Positions 38,601 to 50,290 of a DNA stretch of 64,000 nt are shown in pieces (positions within the stretch are counted from its first letter, which is position 1; every line of letters starts with the position of its first letter). The translations under genes and the position numbers were made by a program. The notes below the pieces were generated by a model, which saw only the letters and a program-made list of their open reading frames with translations, was not told the DNA's origin and made no database searches. Source of the stretch: Aporrectodea caliginosa (taxonomy: Eukaryota > Annelida > Clitellata > Crassiclitellata > Lumbricidae); assembly GCA_020284085.1 (NCBI GenBank), contig JACEVL010000131.1, forward strand, positions 1,691,772 through 1,755,771, in the 5' to 3' direction.

Positions 38601-41600
38601 AATTTCTAAACAAACGTTCAAAAGAATTGGTCTTTCTTTATAATATTTGGTAACGTTTGTGAGCAGTTCGCAAGCGGGCATGTTGCGAAGAAAATACTTG
38701 GTGTTTATTCAGAATTGGGGTTTTTGTGTGTTTGCAGCTTGTTACAAGTGCGGGGAGGAAGGTCACATGTCACGCGAATGTACGAATCCCGACACTTCTG
38801 GAGGAAGAGGAGGTGGTGGTGGTGGCGGCGGTGGAAGAGGAGGTAAGTGGCTTCAATTACACCACACACTGCTGCATATCAATTTCATTTGACTGGTCTT
38901 GATGTTGTAAATGTTGTTAACTTCTAAACACTGTTTAGTAATGTTTGTGTACGGTCTTTGCAAGCGGCTGGCTGCAAAGGACGAGCTGTTGTCTACCCTT
39001 GCTTCAATTTGGTTTATGTGCATTGAAGTATTTGTCTGTTTGTAGCTTGCTTCAAATGTGGGGAGGAAGGTCATATGTCACGCGAATGCCCTAATGCCGA
39101 CGCTTCTGGAGGAAGAGGAGGAGGTGGTGGCGGCGGTGGAAAAGGTGAGGAATTGGCTTCAATTACACCACACACTGCTGCACACCAATTTCATTTGACA
39201 TAACTTGAAGATGTAAACATTCTTAAACTTCTAAACAAACATTATTTAACAGACTTGTCTTTCTGTACAATATTTAGTGAAGTTTGTGTACCGTTTGCAA
39301 GCGGCTAGCTGCAGAGAACGAGCTGTTGTCTACCCTTGGTTTGTCTTGCATGGAAGTTTTTGCCTGTTTGTAGGCTGCTTTAAATGCGGAGAGGAAGGTC
39401 ATATGTCTCGCGAATGTCCGAATGCCGATGCTTCCGGAGGAAGAGGAGGTGGTGGTGGCGGCGGCGGAAAAGGTGAGGCAGTTGCTTAGATTACACCCAC
39501 ACTCTGGTGCTCACCAATTTAAGATTTCATTTGCCATTTTTGTAGCAACAGTTTTTTTCAACAGTCTAATTAATGGTATCTGAACATCTAAATAGTGTCA
39601 GCTAGTGTCTGCAACTAAGATGTTCAATTATGAAGATGTTCAATTATCGCACTGCATTCAGTTCGTAAGATTTCTGTCGTGTTTAAAACTTGTGAAAAAA
39701 TGACAGAAATTTTACCTGTTGCAGTGTAGATTCAGTCGTACAAACTTGCTTGTGTAATCAGGAATTAGTTGAGCCCTAATTTTGAATATCATTTGCAAGT
39801 AAAGCTTTGCAAATATAGGAAATCCTGCCTAAACACTGATGTCTGCTGAAAATGTCAGACTTCTGAGTTGTAATATTAATTGCTATTTGCAAGGAATGTT
39901 TATCTGCGTGAATGATGAACACAAGATGCTGATATTGGTGTGCATTTTGTTTGTAGGCTGTTTCAAGTGTGGCGAAGAAGGACACATGTCCCGTGACTGC
40001 ACGAACCCTGCCTCTGCTACGGGTGACCAATGTATGTGTTAAAAACTTTTCAGTGTTTTAAGTCCGCGCTGACAATTTTATCTGCCCAATATTTTCCTTC
40101 AGTGGCATTTCCACATGTTTTTGCTGCAGCTGTTGCTATAAAAATCTTAAATGCTTTTAGCAATGTTGAGATTTTTCAACAAGCTGTGCTGTGTAGAAAG
40201 TAATGAGAAATGCAAATTGTTCTGTGAGCTGCTGTTTTGAGGCACTAGACATCGTTTGTTGGTGATTTGTGTTAGAAATTGATGTTTGCTGCAATTCCAG
40301 TTGTAATTTGTTTAGGTTGGGCTGTGATCCTCATAGAGTATTACTAGGGCTGTCAAAATATTAGAAAAACGCGGCCCGGGGGCCCGTTGACAGCCCTAAG
40401 TATTGCTATGTTCTTGTTCGTGGAGAGCAGTTTTTAAAGCGTCTGGCTGTGCATTGTGTAGATTTGTCACAGGGTGGTAACATATTTGGCCACTGAACAT
40501 GCATTTGTGGGTTCAACTCCATGTAAAGACCCTGGGCAGGATATTTGCACCAATGTGCACCCTCTGTCACCAAGCAAAATTTTAGAACTGGCTTAATCTG
40601 GAGGGGGGGGGGCATTGAGTCCTGCAATGTACTGACCCACTGACCAGGACCTTGAGATTTGTATGATACGATCTCAAGGGCTGTGTGAAGGAAATGAGCG
40701 CCTCCCCTACGTACCATATGGGAGCTGTACTTTATGTTAAACATTTGCTACTAGAAATGTTTGAGTTTGACAGGCTGTTTGGTCATTAATGGGGCTTTAC
40801 TTGCTACATTTACATTGATAATTTATGGCATTTTGTGTTGTTAGCTGGAGTAAAGAAAGTTCCACTGTACATTCCCCCTCCACCGCCCGAAGGCGAAGAA
40901 GAAATCTTTGAAACGATCGCCAAAGGCATCAACTTCAGTCGCTACGACGAAATCTCGGTCGAGGTTACGGGCAACGGAGCTCCCGCACGAGGCATTACGA
41001 GGTAAACATCCACGGATATCATTTTAAGCATTGTTGTGGACATGTAAACTTTCATTGTTCTGTTAAGTTTATGTGCAGGTTCAGAAGAGAATAGCTTTGT
41101 TCATTCATTCATTCATTCCAAGCATTAAATTGCGCCCTATCGGAATCGGATGGTGAGGTAAGGAAGGTAGTGGTATTTTTTGCAGATTGTTTTAGAGATG
41201 AGGGGTGAATGAAATGTGCTCTGCCATCCAAGGATTCTAGAATGGGTACCCCGATGCATTGAAGCATTTCCTTAGAGTGGCAATGTATAAAAGCTCCATA
41301 CTTTTGAGCCACACAGCTGAGATTTGTTAGACCACCAGGTCTGGAAGATGAGCTGTGGATAAGCTACCATATGGAGTAAGCATACTATAGGTTGCTCTGT
41401 TTTATAGTATGGTTTCTTGATTGTGAGGTACAACGGAAAAATTAGTGCTTGCCTTGTTACATGGAGTTTGAGATGGATTCCTTCATGCACAAGTACTTGT
41501 CGCCATAGGTTTATGCTTTGTGATTAGATCTCGGTGCTTAATTCGTACAGGTGTGATCTGGTGCTGCAATAAGATCCATCTCTTTAGGAGTTAAGGCATC

Positions 41601-44600
41601 TTATGCAAGACTGCTGAATGACAATTGTTGTTGACTTTAGTTTTGATGACTCCGGCATCGACGAGGTTTTCGTAGCTAACGTCCGTAAGGCGCGTTACGA
41701 CAAACCGACCCCGATTCAGAAGTGGGCGATCCCCGTGATTGCGAGCGGTCGTGATTTGATGGGATGTGCACAGACCGGATCTGGAAAAACGGTATGATTC
41801 ATTTAAATTGACAACATCGCAATAGAGTGAATACTGTTTTAGTTCCATGTTCAGAATCAATAAGATGATGCTTGTTGGAGCGTCTTAGCTGGTTAAGGTT
41901 AATTGGGGGATTTGCCCCATCAGCTAGTGCGGAGCCAGTCAGCCTATTTCCTTCCTTCTCTGTCCTGTGGCCGGGAACAACCTTCCTCATAAAGCTAGAG
42001 CTGAGCTAGTCAACCCATCTTCTTCTCTGCAAGCATTTAAAGTCTATTCTGTTTAAACGAGGGTTCTCCTAGTTGGGTCGGGAGTGCTACTGATGAGTTT
42101 TTCCTTCAAGTTTTGCTTTCTAAATTCTCATTTATGTTTATGTTTTGTAAGTTTGCTTTGGTACCTTTTTAGAGGGACTTTTGTGCACACATATTCTTGT
42201 GTTGTGTATACAAGCATACACATGTATACATGCATAGGCGCAAGTCACTGACCAGTGCTAAATGATTGTGTATTAAGCTGTGCAATGTACTTAGTCTCCA
42301 TGTCCCTACATTGTGGTTATTCTGGGGGTATGTAAACTTTATATTTACCAAATCTAGTTAGGAAACTTGTTGAAGATATTGCTTTGTTTGTGATGCAAAT
42401 GGGTAAGCAACTTGATTCATGCCTCCACGCAAGACTGCAGTCTAGGATCAGTTGAGGTCTGTGAGGACCCAGAGACTTGAGCTAAACGATCTGAGGAAAG
42501 GAAGTTTTGTCCCATGCTGAACAATATCGGAGAACATACGGAATGAATTGTAATTGTAATCTGACGGCTCTGCATTTGATGTTGCCTCCTTCCAAAGTTT
42601 ATAATTGCACACAAAACCATACATTTTTACACTTTGATTGTGCTGAGCAATTGTGAGTTCAGGACATGCCCAAGTTTCCTACATGGTAACTACCTCAGCA
42701 GAGACTCAAACTCATACTGTCTGCGTTACAGGCCGAGCGCTCTAACCAATCCGCTACCGTGCCCCAATAGCGACTGATCTGCTCTGTTTGCTTTGCAGGT
42801 GCAAGGACACAACGGTACTCGACCAGTCAGTCGCTGTTTAGCACAGAGTGCTTCTGCTTGATACCAATATGTGCTTAAGTTTACAGTTAGTTTTGTATTT
42901 GTTATATTTACGTTCTACTTTTTGATACGTTGGTGCTGGTATGATATGTGTTTGTCAGTAAACGAATCAATTGATTTTATAGGCCGCGTTCCTCCTTCCT
43001 GTTTTATCCGGAATGAAAAGCCATGGCATTGAAGGAAGTTCCTTCAGTGAAGTCCAGGAACCGCAGGCCCTCATTGTCGGCCCCACAAGGGAGTTGGTCT
43101 TACAGATCTACAACGAGGCCCGCAAGTTTTCCTATGGTACGATGATTCGCCCGGTGGTTCTGTATGGTGGTGTCAGTGTCAGCTACCAGCTTCAGCAGGT
43201 GGAACAGGGTGCCCATATGGTCGTCGGCACCCCAGGGCGACTTCTGGATGTGATCCGACGGAAAAAAGTAAGAGCTCGATCGTTTGGAGTAAATCATTGG
43301 AGCATTGAGAAAATATTTCTCTTTTAAAATGAGTTGCATTTTGTGCTTCTCGTGTGAGTTTGATAAGTAAGCCTTGTATTCTCAGAAATGGAAGATGTGC
43401 TGCTTTGAAGATGAGAAGGGAGCTGCTATACTTTTCAATAACAGAAGAAGATTGTTTTTCGTGCGTGGGCATTTTAATGAGATCAGTAAATAAGCAAGTA
43501 TATTCTTTATTGTTATACCAACTGCATAACCACACTTTGGTGTACATACATAGTAGACAGGTATATGTACACCAAATATGTATGCCTCTGGACTTCTATG
43601 GAGCACATTTTAAGAATCTCAATAAGTGCTATGAACATGGCTGTCTAATGGAACCACAGAGTTGCCTATTAACATAAGTTAGCAAATGTAACTTGAGCAG
43701 AGTTTTGAGGTTTATTTCAAGGAATACTATACTAGTTTTGTGATTTTGTCGTATTTTATTTCTTATGAGAGTGTTTATAGTATCACATTGCATCAGTCGC
43801 TTTTCTTATCTGGACAGAATTGTTGTGTGGCTTTATTATTATATTCGTTTATTGATAACAAAAACTGATGACACACTGCTATCAGGCTTGGTGGTCTACT
43901 TGACAATCCAAAGATTCAGATTTCATGACCGTGCGGTTGTAACCAGCATAATAAATAAACAATACGTTACAGTGTTATTTGTGATCATGTTGCTACAGAT
44001 CAGCCTGGAAAAGGTGCGATATTTCATTCTGGACGAAGCCGACCGGATGCTTGACCTCGGCTTCAAGAACGAGATGGTAGAGCTGTCGCGTGCGTTTGGC
44101 ATGCCCCCCGATCGCCAGACGCTCATGTTCAGCGCCACATTCCCGGAGGAGATCCAGAACCTGGCCAAAGAGCTTCTCAGGGACTACATCTTCATAACGG
44201 TTGGCCGTGTCGGAGGTGCCAACTGGGACATCAAACAGAACGTCTTTTCTGTCGGCCAAAACGACAAACGTGACAAATTAGTCAGCATCCTCAATGAGAC
44301 TGGTAAGAAAAGTTCATTTTTGAAGCACACGAAGCTGTATCATTGTAAAAGGCTTGGTAATATGCAGTTGTTTTAGTCACTGTGTTAAAATAGACTAGTA
44401 ATAGGATTAGGAGGACATAATTAGACTGGAAGCCTTCTAAATGTGGGTATGGCGTAGAATGCAAAGAATAAGCTGGAGGGAACACAACGAATGAAGAAAT
44501 ACTGAAATGGTGAGGGAGGAAAGATCTATGATGAAGACAATCAGAGAATGTCAAAGGAAAGGGATTGTACACGTAATGAGGGGAAACTCTAATAAGAAAC

Positions 44601-47463
44601 ATCATCAAGGGGAGAATGGAGGGGAAAAAGACAACAGGAAGAACAATGATACTGGACTGGGTGAGAAGAAGGGCGATGTTAAAATGAAGTAGGCTCAGGA
44701 TCGGGACATGAACCTGCCTGAGGGCAGAGAACCAGCAGAAGAAGATTAGGAATGTGGGCTGGACAGGCAAATGCACATTTATAGGTTTCAAGTAGAGCTG
44801 GCAAAATGTGGCAATAGCACATGCTATGACATAGCTGTAAGTTTTAGACTTGTTGCATCTCTCTAATTAATGGTTACGTCTTTATGAAGTCATTAGCACT
44901 TAATGTCTTATGATGTTTCCTTTGTATTTCCGCACAGGAAACGACCGTACGCTGATCTTCGTCGAGCAGAAGCGCCAAGCCGACTTCCTCGCTTCCTTCT
45001 TGTCTCAGTCAAACTTTCCGACGACGAGTATTCATGGGTACGTGCTGCAGTTTGTCGTAGCTTGTAGTCTCAAAACTAATCACTTCTCTAGTGCCATTTT
45101 TATCATTAATTCATTCATTCAGAGCAATTATATAGCACCCCTTTAAGATACCTAATCAGTTTTTCCTCCAGCCCAATTCCAGCAGTAAAGAACCGTTTTC
45201 AAGTGCTTGTAAAATGTGTAGGCAGAGTTGGTAATTAAGAGAACGTTCAGCTCTGAAGGAAGGATATTCCATGTGGTCGGCCCAACCACTGAATTGGTAC
45301 GAGGCCGCATATCTCAATGGTCGTCTGCTTTTTGTTCTGCTCGTGCAGATCTGTTTCTGGTGTGGATTCGTTTTATGGCATGTTTTGGGAAGAATGGAAG
45401 GGGAGAAGCAGAGCGGAAAACAACCGTGATGGAGAAAAGAGGGTGGCCTTGTTACCTGATCTTTATAATAAGCTTTGCTAGCCATTGAACTTACGTTTGT
45501 TAGGTTATCATGGACCTTGCCCTGTGATACCATTCCATACCATTTATTGTACCTTCCGGATTAACATTTTCCTTGCCTTTCTGACCTTACCTGCTGTGTG
45601 CCTCACCGTTCTAACCTTACCCTCCTAACCTTACCTTTCCATATACCTCACCTTCCATACCCTACCCTACCACCTAACCTTATCCATCTTACCTTCCTGC
45701 CTGTGCATTCCCCGTATATCCATACCCTATATTACCCCTCTTACCATTTTTTTACCGTCCTAACCATAACGTTACAATACCATGTGTGTGCAGTGATCGA
45801 GAGCAGCGCGAACGAGAGGAGGCCCTTCGTGACTTCAAAACAGCTCGAGCGCCGATATTGGTTGCGACCTCAGTTGCTGCTCGTGGTTTGGATATCGCAA
45901 ACGTCATGCATGTCGTGAACTACGACATGCCCAGCTCGATCGACGAGTACGTTCACAGGATCGGCCGAACAGGAAGATGCGGTAACCTTGGCAAGGCGAC
46001 CAGCTTCTTTAATCCAGACTCTGATAGGGATCTGGCTCGTCCACTCGTTAAAGTCCTGGCAGATGTAAGTAACGTGGCGGCAAGGAGCTATGCTCAGTAA
46101 TACATTGATCGGTTAGGCTTGAGGTTTGAATGCTAATATGTCTTGCATGAAGTTGATTTGTTTTTGAGCTGATTTGATGATAAAATCTGTTAGCTTTGTT
46201 TTTGAGGTTTAACACTTTAACGACGAGCTTCATTTGTTTCCCAGGCGCTTTTAGTACACACTCATCGTTAAAGTGTTGTATTTAAAATTGATTTGTTTTT
46301 CAGCTGATCTGATAAGATCTTTTAACTTTTTTGTTGTTGAGGTTTGAATGCGTATGTCTTGCATGCAGTTGATTTGTTTTTGAGCTATCTGGTGATGTAT
46401 CTATGTACTGTGTTGTCATGATGCAAAAAGTATTAATTGATGGTCACAGTTGGTGAACGAGAAGTTAAAAACCGCAATCAATCCAGTCGATATTGAATTG
46501 GAATGTTAATTAAAGGGAGACTGGATAAATGATTTGAAACAGACGAGACTTTAAGTTACTGAACTTTTATAAGGTTTGGTCATTAGATGGTGGTGCATAT
46601 TAAATGTGTAATTATAATAAAAAAATTATAGTAATAGCCTTGCGTTTGAAAGACGCTACATGAGTCCATGTAGGTAGATGCATACGAAGAACTGTTGAAT
46701 GCACAGGCAGTGGAATCTACATGGTTAGTCAGTGGGATTGTATCTGCTTTTCAGGCCCAGCAGCCCGTTCCATCTTGGTTGGAAGAAATGTCGGAGTCTT
46801 CCTTCGGCGCAGGTGGCTTTACGTCGGTTGGTGGTGGTTACGGCTCAAGAGACACCAGAAAAGGACAGGTAAGAAGGAGGATTAAGGCAATCTAAATCTG
46901 TCTATATAACTGCACATGTTCTTTCAGGTTTTTAAGCAAAATAGGGCACAGTAGACGTTCGGTTACAGGAGACATGCGTTATCTGCAACTATTACTGTGC
47001 GTGGACCTTCAGATTGTCCGGGCACCTGTTCAAGACTCCTGGTGTAATTTCCCATTTCCAAGAGATCACACTCCCCTCTTGTCTGGTCTTCAGCCCTCTA
47101 CTCCGACGGTTGGCTGCACCACAAACCGTCCGTTTCCTGTTGTTTTTATTTTCTGCTGTCCTCGGTAAGTGACGCATGGTCCAAGTCCTTGTCTTCTCCA
47201 CCCAGACTGTTCTTTGTCTTCCACATGCTTGCGATCCAGATGTATCCTGCATTATTTCTTTCGTAATATGAACAGAGCATGTCGACTTCTTGACTCAAAG
47301 TTAGTTAACAGTTGAGTATGAAACTATTGCCGAATAATTAGAGTTAAAATTGGATTGTGTTGTGTTATTTCAGTATGGAGGCAGCGGAGGTGACTTTGAT
47401 GCTGGAAAAGGCTTCGGAGGCGCGCCTTGCAAAGCTGCGGATGAGGAAGAGGAATGGTCGTAA
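26651..47463 (+). CDS. vasa: Vasa/DDX4 germline DEAD-box RNA helicase, 28 coding exons
   Basis: ATP-dependent RNA helicase of germ cells (nuage, piRNA pathway, translation). Exons: 26651-26707, 27988-28063, 29418-29474, 30622-30653, 30996-31024, 31304-31365, 31806-31835, 32408-32458, 33397-33504, 33993-34073, 34757-34819, 35131-35163, 35731-35845, 36803-36873, 37768-37851, 38444-38542, 38738-38842, 39046-39144, 39374-39472, 39957-40031, 40845-41001, 41641-41791, 42983-43267, 43999-44302, 44938-45037, 45794-46064, 46755-46868, 47374-47463. All are GT-AG and in phase, giving 965 residues. The Gly/Arg-rich N-terminus has eight CCHC knuckles (C-x2-C-x4-H-x4-C). Then come YIPPPPPE, Q motif [18 protein letters not shown] (about 571-578), PTREL, TPGR, DEAD (about 685), SAT, ARGLD and HRIGRTGR (about 862). 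The C-terminus is acidic and ends EEEEWS, a vasa trait. Eight knuckles is more than most family members have. The weakest splice call is the GTAGGA donor at 29475. Confidence 0.93.
28672..28801 (-). mobile_element. SINE family B fragment (vasa intron 2)
   Basis: On the - strand it shows a GGTTCAAGTCC-type B box and AAGTCCTTCACTTACAA. The tail is missing. Confidence 0.6.
29005..29175 (+). mobile_element. SINE family B copy (vasa intron 2)
   Basis: Head CACGGTAGCCGTTTGGTTGG, degenerate B box, and a body with TTGAGCAACTCC and TTGCTCATTTC. Diverged. Confidence 0.5.
29269..29334. mobile_element. piggyBac-like mini-hairpin element, copy 1
   Basis: TTAACACTACGACGAGC at the left is mirrored by GCTCGTCATTCGTTA at the right, around CATTGGTTTCCCAGTTGG. 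It is the same element as at 46209 and 50897, and is flanked by TTAA on the left. Confidence 0.5.
30541..31110 (+). repeat. Tandem duplication containing vasa micro-exons 4 and 5
   Basis: About 370 bp including CTCTTTGTAG, a 29-32 nt exon and GTAAGACTTGTATGATATTT is present twice. Copy 1's exon is 30622-30653 (32 nt) and copy 2's is 30996-31024 (29 nt). Copy 1 has GAGGATTC where copy 2 has TGATTC. Confidence 0.8.
33778..33930 (+). mobile_element. SINE family B copy (vasa intron 9)
   Basis: TTAGAGCGCTGGCCTGGTAA, B box GGTTCGATCC, and GTGTAGGGACCTTGAGCAAG. The (ATTGT)n tail is absent. Confidence 0.65.
34224..34597 (+). mobile_element. 5'-truncated LINE insertion in vasa intron 10
   Basis: Flanked by a perfect 13-bp duplication TACTTGAATAATT (34211-34223 and 34598-34610). 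It encodes the C-terminus of a non-LTR retrotransposon polyprotein. One frame has [18 protein letters not shown]; after a frameshift near 34440 the next has CACGD then AHIVNDC, and ends [12 protein letters not shown] with a stop near 34591. It is inactive and in the sense orientation. Confidence 0.85.
36110..36215 (+). mobile_element. SINE family B fragment (vasa intron 13)
   Basis: Only the body (TGTGTAGGGACCTTGAGCAC onward) and the GTGCTTAATAAAT end remain. Confidence 0.55.
37183..37385 (+). mobile_element. SINE family B copy (vasa intron 14)
   Basis: Degenerate head, B box GAGTTCGAACCTCC, body, and tail GGCAATATCAAACACAGTTG followed by TATTGTGTA. Confidence 0.7.
37955..38090 (+). mobile_element. 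SINE family B copy (vasa intron 15)
   Basis: GGTAGCTGATTGCCTAGAGC head with degenerate B box GGTTCAAGCC, ending GTGCTTAATAAATG. Confidence 0.6.
38444..39480 (+). repeat. Tandem array of four vasa zinc-knuckle exon-intron units
   Basis: Units begin at 38444, 38738, 39046 and 39374, with spacings of 294, 308 and 328 bp. Exons (99, 105, 99 and 99 nt) all encode a C(Y/F)[10 protein letters not shown](E/D)C knuckle plus a Gly-Arg tail. Introns share blocks such as ACACCACACACTGCTGCA and GCTGTTGTCTACCCTTG. Confidence 0.9.
40345..40398. mobile_element. 54-bp hAT-type mini-element in vasa intron 20
   Basis: TAGGGCTGTCAA at the left and TTGACAGCCCTA at the right are perfect 12-bp inverted ends. They are flanked by the 8-bp direct repeats AGTATTAC (40337-40344) and AGTATTGC (40399-40406). 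The 8-bp duplication and the AGGGCTGTC end are typical of hAT elements. Confidence 0.7.
42560..42766 (-). mobile_element. SINE family B copy (vasa intron 22)
   Basis: On the - strand GGGGCACGGTAGCGGATTGG heads the element, with GTTAGAGCGCTCGGCCTGTA, a B-box-like region and the usual body. It is degenerate toward the tail. Confidence 0.7.
44500..44750 (+). pseudogene. Decayed LINE 3' fragment in vasa intron 24
   Basis: Shares GGAGAATGGAGGGGAAAAAG and ACTGGACTGGGTGAGAAG with the fragment at 21470. The frame is broken several times. Fragments resembling [20 protein letters not shown] are recognisable. Confidence 0.55.
45115..45305 (-). mobile_element. Family F SINE-like repeat (vasa intron 25)
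   Basis: TATATAGCACCCCTTTAAGA-type tail at the left, then GATATTCCATGTGGTCGG-like body sequence related to 58330-58600. Confidence 0.45.
46209..46279. mobile_element. piggyBac-like mini-hairpin element, copy 2 (vasa intron 26)
   Basis: TTAACACTTTAACGACGAGC is mirrored by CTCATCGTTAAAGTGTT around TTTGTTTCCCAGGCG. The perfect outer arms CACTTTAACGA and its mismatched partner are preceded by TTAA. Confidence 0.6.
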
Positions 47464-48117
47464 GTCCAATCCTAACCGGAAGGAACGACTTCGTCCAGCA
47501 GCGGAGAACGGAACTTTAGGAAGTTAATTTTGATTAAGCGTTTGGTTTCTGTGATGATGACTTCAGCCGTTGTACGTCGGGGACGTCGATAATTACTGCT
47601 GTTTGCAGTTTGGTGTTTCGTTTCGAAGTTTACGTTTCGTTGTCAAAGAGTTTCGAGGATGTGGCTGCGTCCTCCTCTCCCACGGAAAACTGTTACACAA
47701 AGTTCCAAAAATCGATAAAAGACAAAAAAGTTTCGCTAATGTAGTTATGCGGTTGAAAAGTACAAGGCAGAATTTTCGTTGGCTACAGTTTTGTCTTGTC
47801 TAAGACAATTTTTGCTTTGGTGGATAAGACTGATTCTATGCTCAGTATAACACGGGAAAGTTTCCCTTACTCTGATAGAGTTGACATTATTACATATCTG
47901 CAGTTTATTAATACTTGAGAAATTTTGTTCTGTGCTTTTTTGAAATTGTGAGAAACGGATCCACTTAAAAAATCACCTAGTCATTCAAAGCATCATTTTT
48001 TTGCGATTTTGGGAGTGCGATGTATGAGCTAAATGGCTTCATTGCACTGTGACACTAGTGAACAAGACCAAAATAATGGTTGCTTCAAGTCCTGGTCATA
48101 ATCAAAATCTGCTGAAG

Positions 48118-48123
48118 AATAAA
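48118..48123 (+). terminator. Possible vasa poly(A) signal
   Basis: AATAAA about 655 nt after the vasa stop codon; use is inferred. Confidence 0.35.
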
Positions 48124-48813
48124 TAGACTGATATCTGACTCTGCTCGACTCTTAATTGTTTCAGTTGCAAGGCACTGAAGAATATGACCCCACCAATCTT
48201 CCGTTTTGATTTTTGTGACTGAGAATATGCTGCACAGTGTTTGTATGAGGGTTAGATTTTAACAGGAACTGCGTGAATTGCTGATCGGTTGGTTGTAATG
48301 TAAAAGGGATGGCGTTGGAAGAGATTTCGTGTGAATTTAACGCCAGTAGCTGATTTGGTTTAGATTATGCTTACAACCGGTCAACAGACCCAAAGTTCCG
48401 ATTGCCTTTGTTTTTTTAAATGGATAAGGTATTCCAGAGTAATTCCTGTTGTGTTTTTGACAGTTCAAAATCACTGTTTTAACTGAAAATATTGTCAAGC
48501 TGATTGCGATATTTTAAAAGGTGATTTGGTTTATCTTTTTTGCTTCTAGTTGTACCATATGCAACTGTCCCATAGGTGCTTTAGGACCTGTCCTTAGCAT
48601 CTGCATAGGACCTGTAGAATGTGAGTTCAGAAATCTACGTCAGTCATAAATTGAAGAGCCGAGTCTGGAATGTGTTGTTAGAGAGTCCTACAAAATGTGT
48701 GACTTGTGCTATGTTGCAGAATAAGATTCAGAAACTCTGCTTAGTTTGATACATTTTCTTAATAACACCCGTGGTGAAATCCTGTCCCAGAAAACTACAC
48801 TAATCATTTAAAA

Positions 48814-49035
48814 TTGTATTATTACACGTCAGTATTTTTTGAGGAATCTGATGACCGACAGAATATGATGACCGAAGTAATTTCCAGGATTGACGATTTG
48901 AAGGGATCTCCCGAGTCCTGCTGGACGATGCCGCTTCCCGATGGACTGCGTTTTCGGAACAATTGCCAGAACAAATGCAGGAGAATTCTGTACGAGACTG
49001 TTCTCGACTTGCCAGAAAAAGCCATGACGTTTTGA
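48814..49035 (+). other. Unrecognised small open frame downstream of vasa
   Basis: 73 codons starting MYYYTSVFFEESDDRQNMM and ending PEKAMTF. It has balanced codon use (CCG, GAC, CTG) unlike the AT-rich flanks, but there is no family match and no splice context. It could be a short ORF inside the vasa 3' untranslated region, a relic of a domesticated exon, or chance. 47464-50600 otherwise shows no coding signal. Confidence 0.2.
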
Positions 49036-49949
49036 AAATGTACTTCGAAAGGCGTCTTACAGAAGTGTATAGCTATGTTGCGTATGTGCGTTATGTTACT
49101 GTAATCTTCGCTGAACTGCAGGTTTGCTGAATTTGATTTTGATGAATGTTGTCGTATTGGGGCGAGCGTTATATGCGTTTTGTTGGTCAGCTGTGTACAG
49201 AAAGTCGTTTGGCTAACAGTTGTGGCTTTGTCATTTGTTCGTTTTCTGTGTTCTATGTTATGTTTTGCATTCAGTTTGTCCTTCAAGAAAAATTGGAGGA
49301 AAGTCGTTACAATGCACTGTTTATTGAATTCTTTTAAGGGAAAAACTTATAAAAATAGTTGACAAGTACACAATTCGGAATCGACATGTATAGATTAACG
49401 ATGTTCTGGATTTATATCGGAGTAAATGTTTGAGGAGCTTTGGTTGTTTCTGTTTTGGAAGACAAATTTCTTCCCGGATGGGTTCAATTATATTCGTAAG
49501 TGCAGTTTGGCAATGTTAACACAATGCTTAAAATTGTCCAGTTCTTGTGGTGGGAGTAAAATAGTAACGATTCCTGAGGCAGATGGGACATTTCTGTAAT
49601 TCCTTTGAAGAAATCAAGTTGGAGAAAGGTGTCTAGGTATCAAAGGCAGATTGGAAACATTTCTGTAATGCTTCTGAAGAAAGTCCGAAAGAAAAAGGTC
49701 CCAAGTATCAAAAGCAGATGGGAAACATGTATATAATTCCTCTGAAGAAATTAAGCCAGGAAAAGGTGTCTAGGTATCAAAGGCAGATGGGAATCATTTC
49801 TGTAATTCATCTAAAGAAATTAAGTCCGAAGGAAAAAGGTGCCTAGGAAGCAAAGGTAATTTGTATTTAAAACCTGAGGCCTGTTGAGTTTCTGAAAGCA
49901 CTGTGGTTAACAGTGACAAAGTAGAGCTGATCGGTTTGAAATAGATGTG

Positions 49950-50290
49950 AAAAGGTTGAACCTGCTTGCACAGTTTGTACTTGTAAGGTTAGCAGGCTGG
50001 ACTGTCGACAGAGAGGTTGGGGGTTCAAATCCCTGCCAAGGTAGAAATTTGCTGAAATTTCGGCTCCATCTGGATCCAATAGACAAGTAATGAGTGCACT
50101 GACCGTACACTCTTGTATGCCGAGGCTGAGGAAAGGAGTCGCTAGCACTTGGTACCCTTAAGGCACTAATTCTTTTATCAACCACTGGCAAAACAATGCC
50201 TGGCTTGCACAAGGGCGATGTGCATTTTGTGGTTGAGACTTGCAATGGTGTTGTATACCACTGATTTAGTTGAACTGATGCCACCTAACC
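49950..50290 (+). mobile_element. Possible tRNA-derived SINE, singleton in this window
   Basis: GTTAGCAGGCTGGACTGTCG followed by GGGGGTTCAAATCCCTGCC resembles a tRNA A/B-box head. A body of about 250 bp follows. No second copy is seen here. Confidence 0.35.

Noticed and set aside
49180..49362. Cys/Phe/Leu-rich frame after vasa
   Set aside because: T-rich sequence giving hydrophobic codons; no start context or homology.
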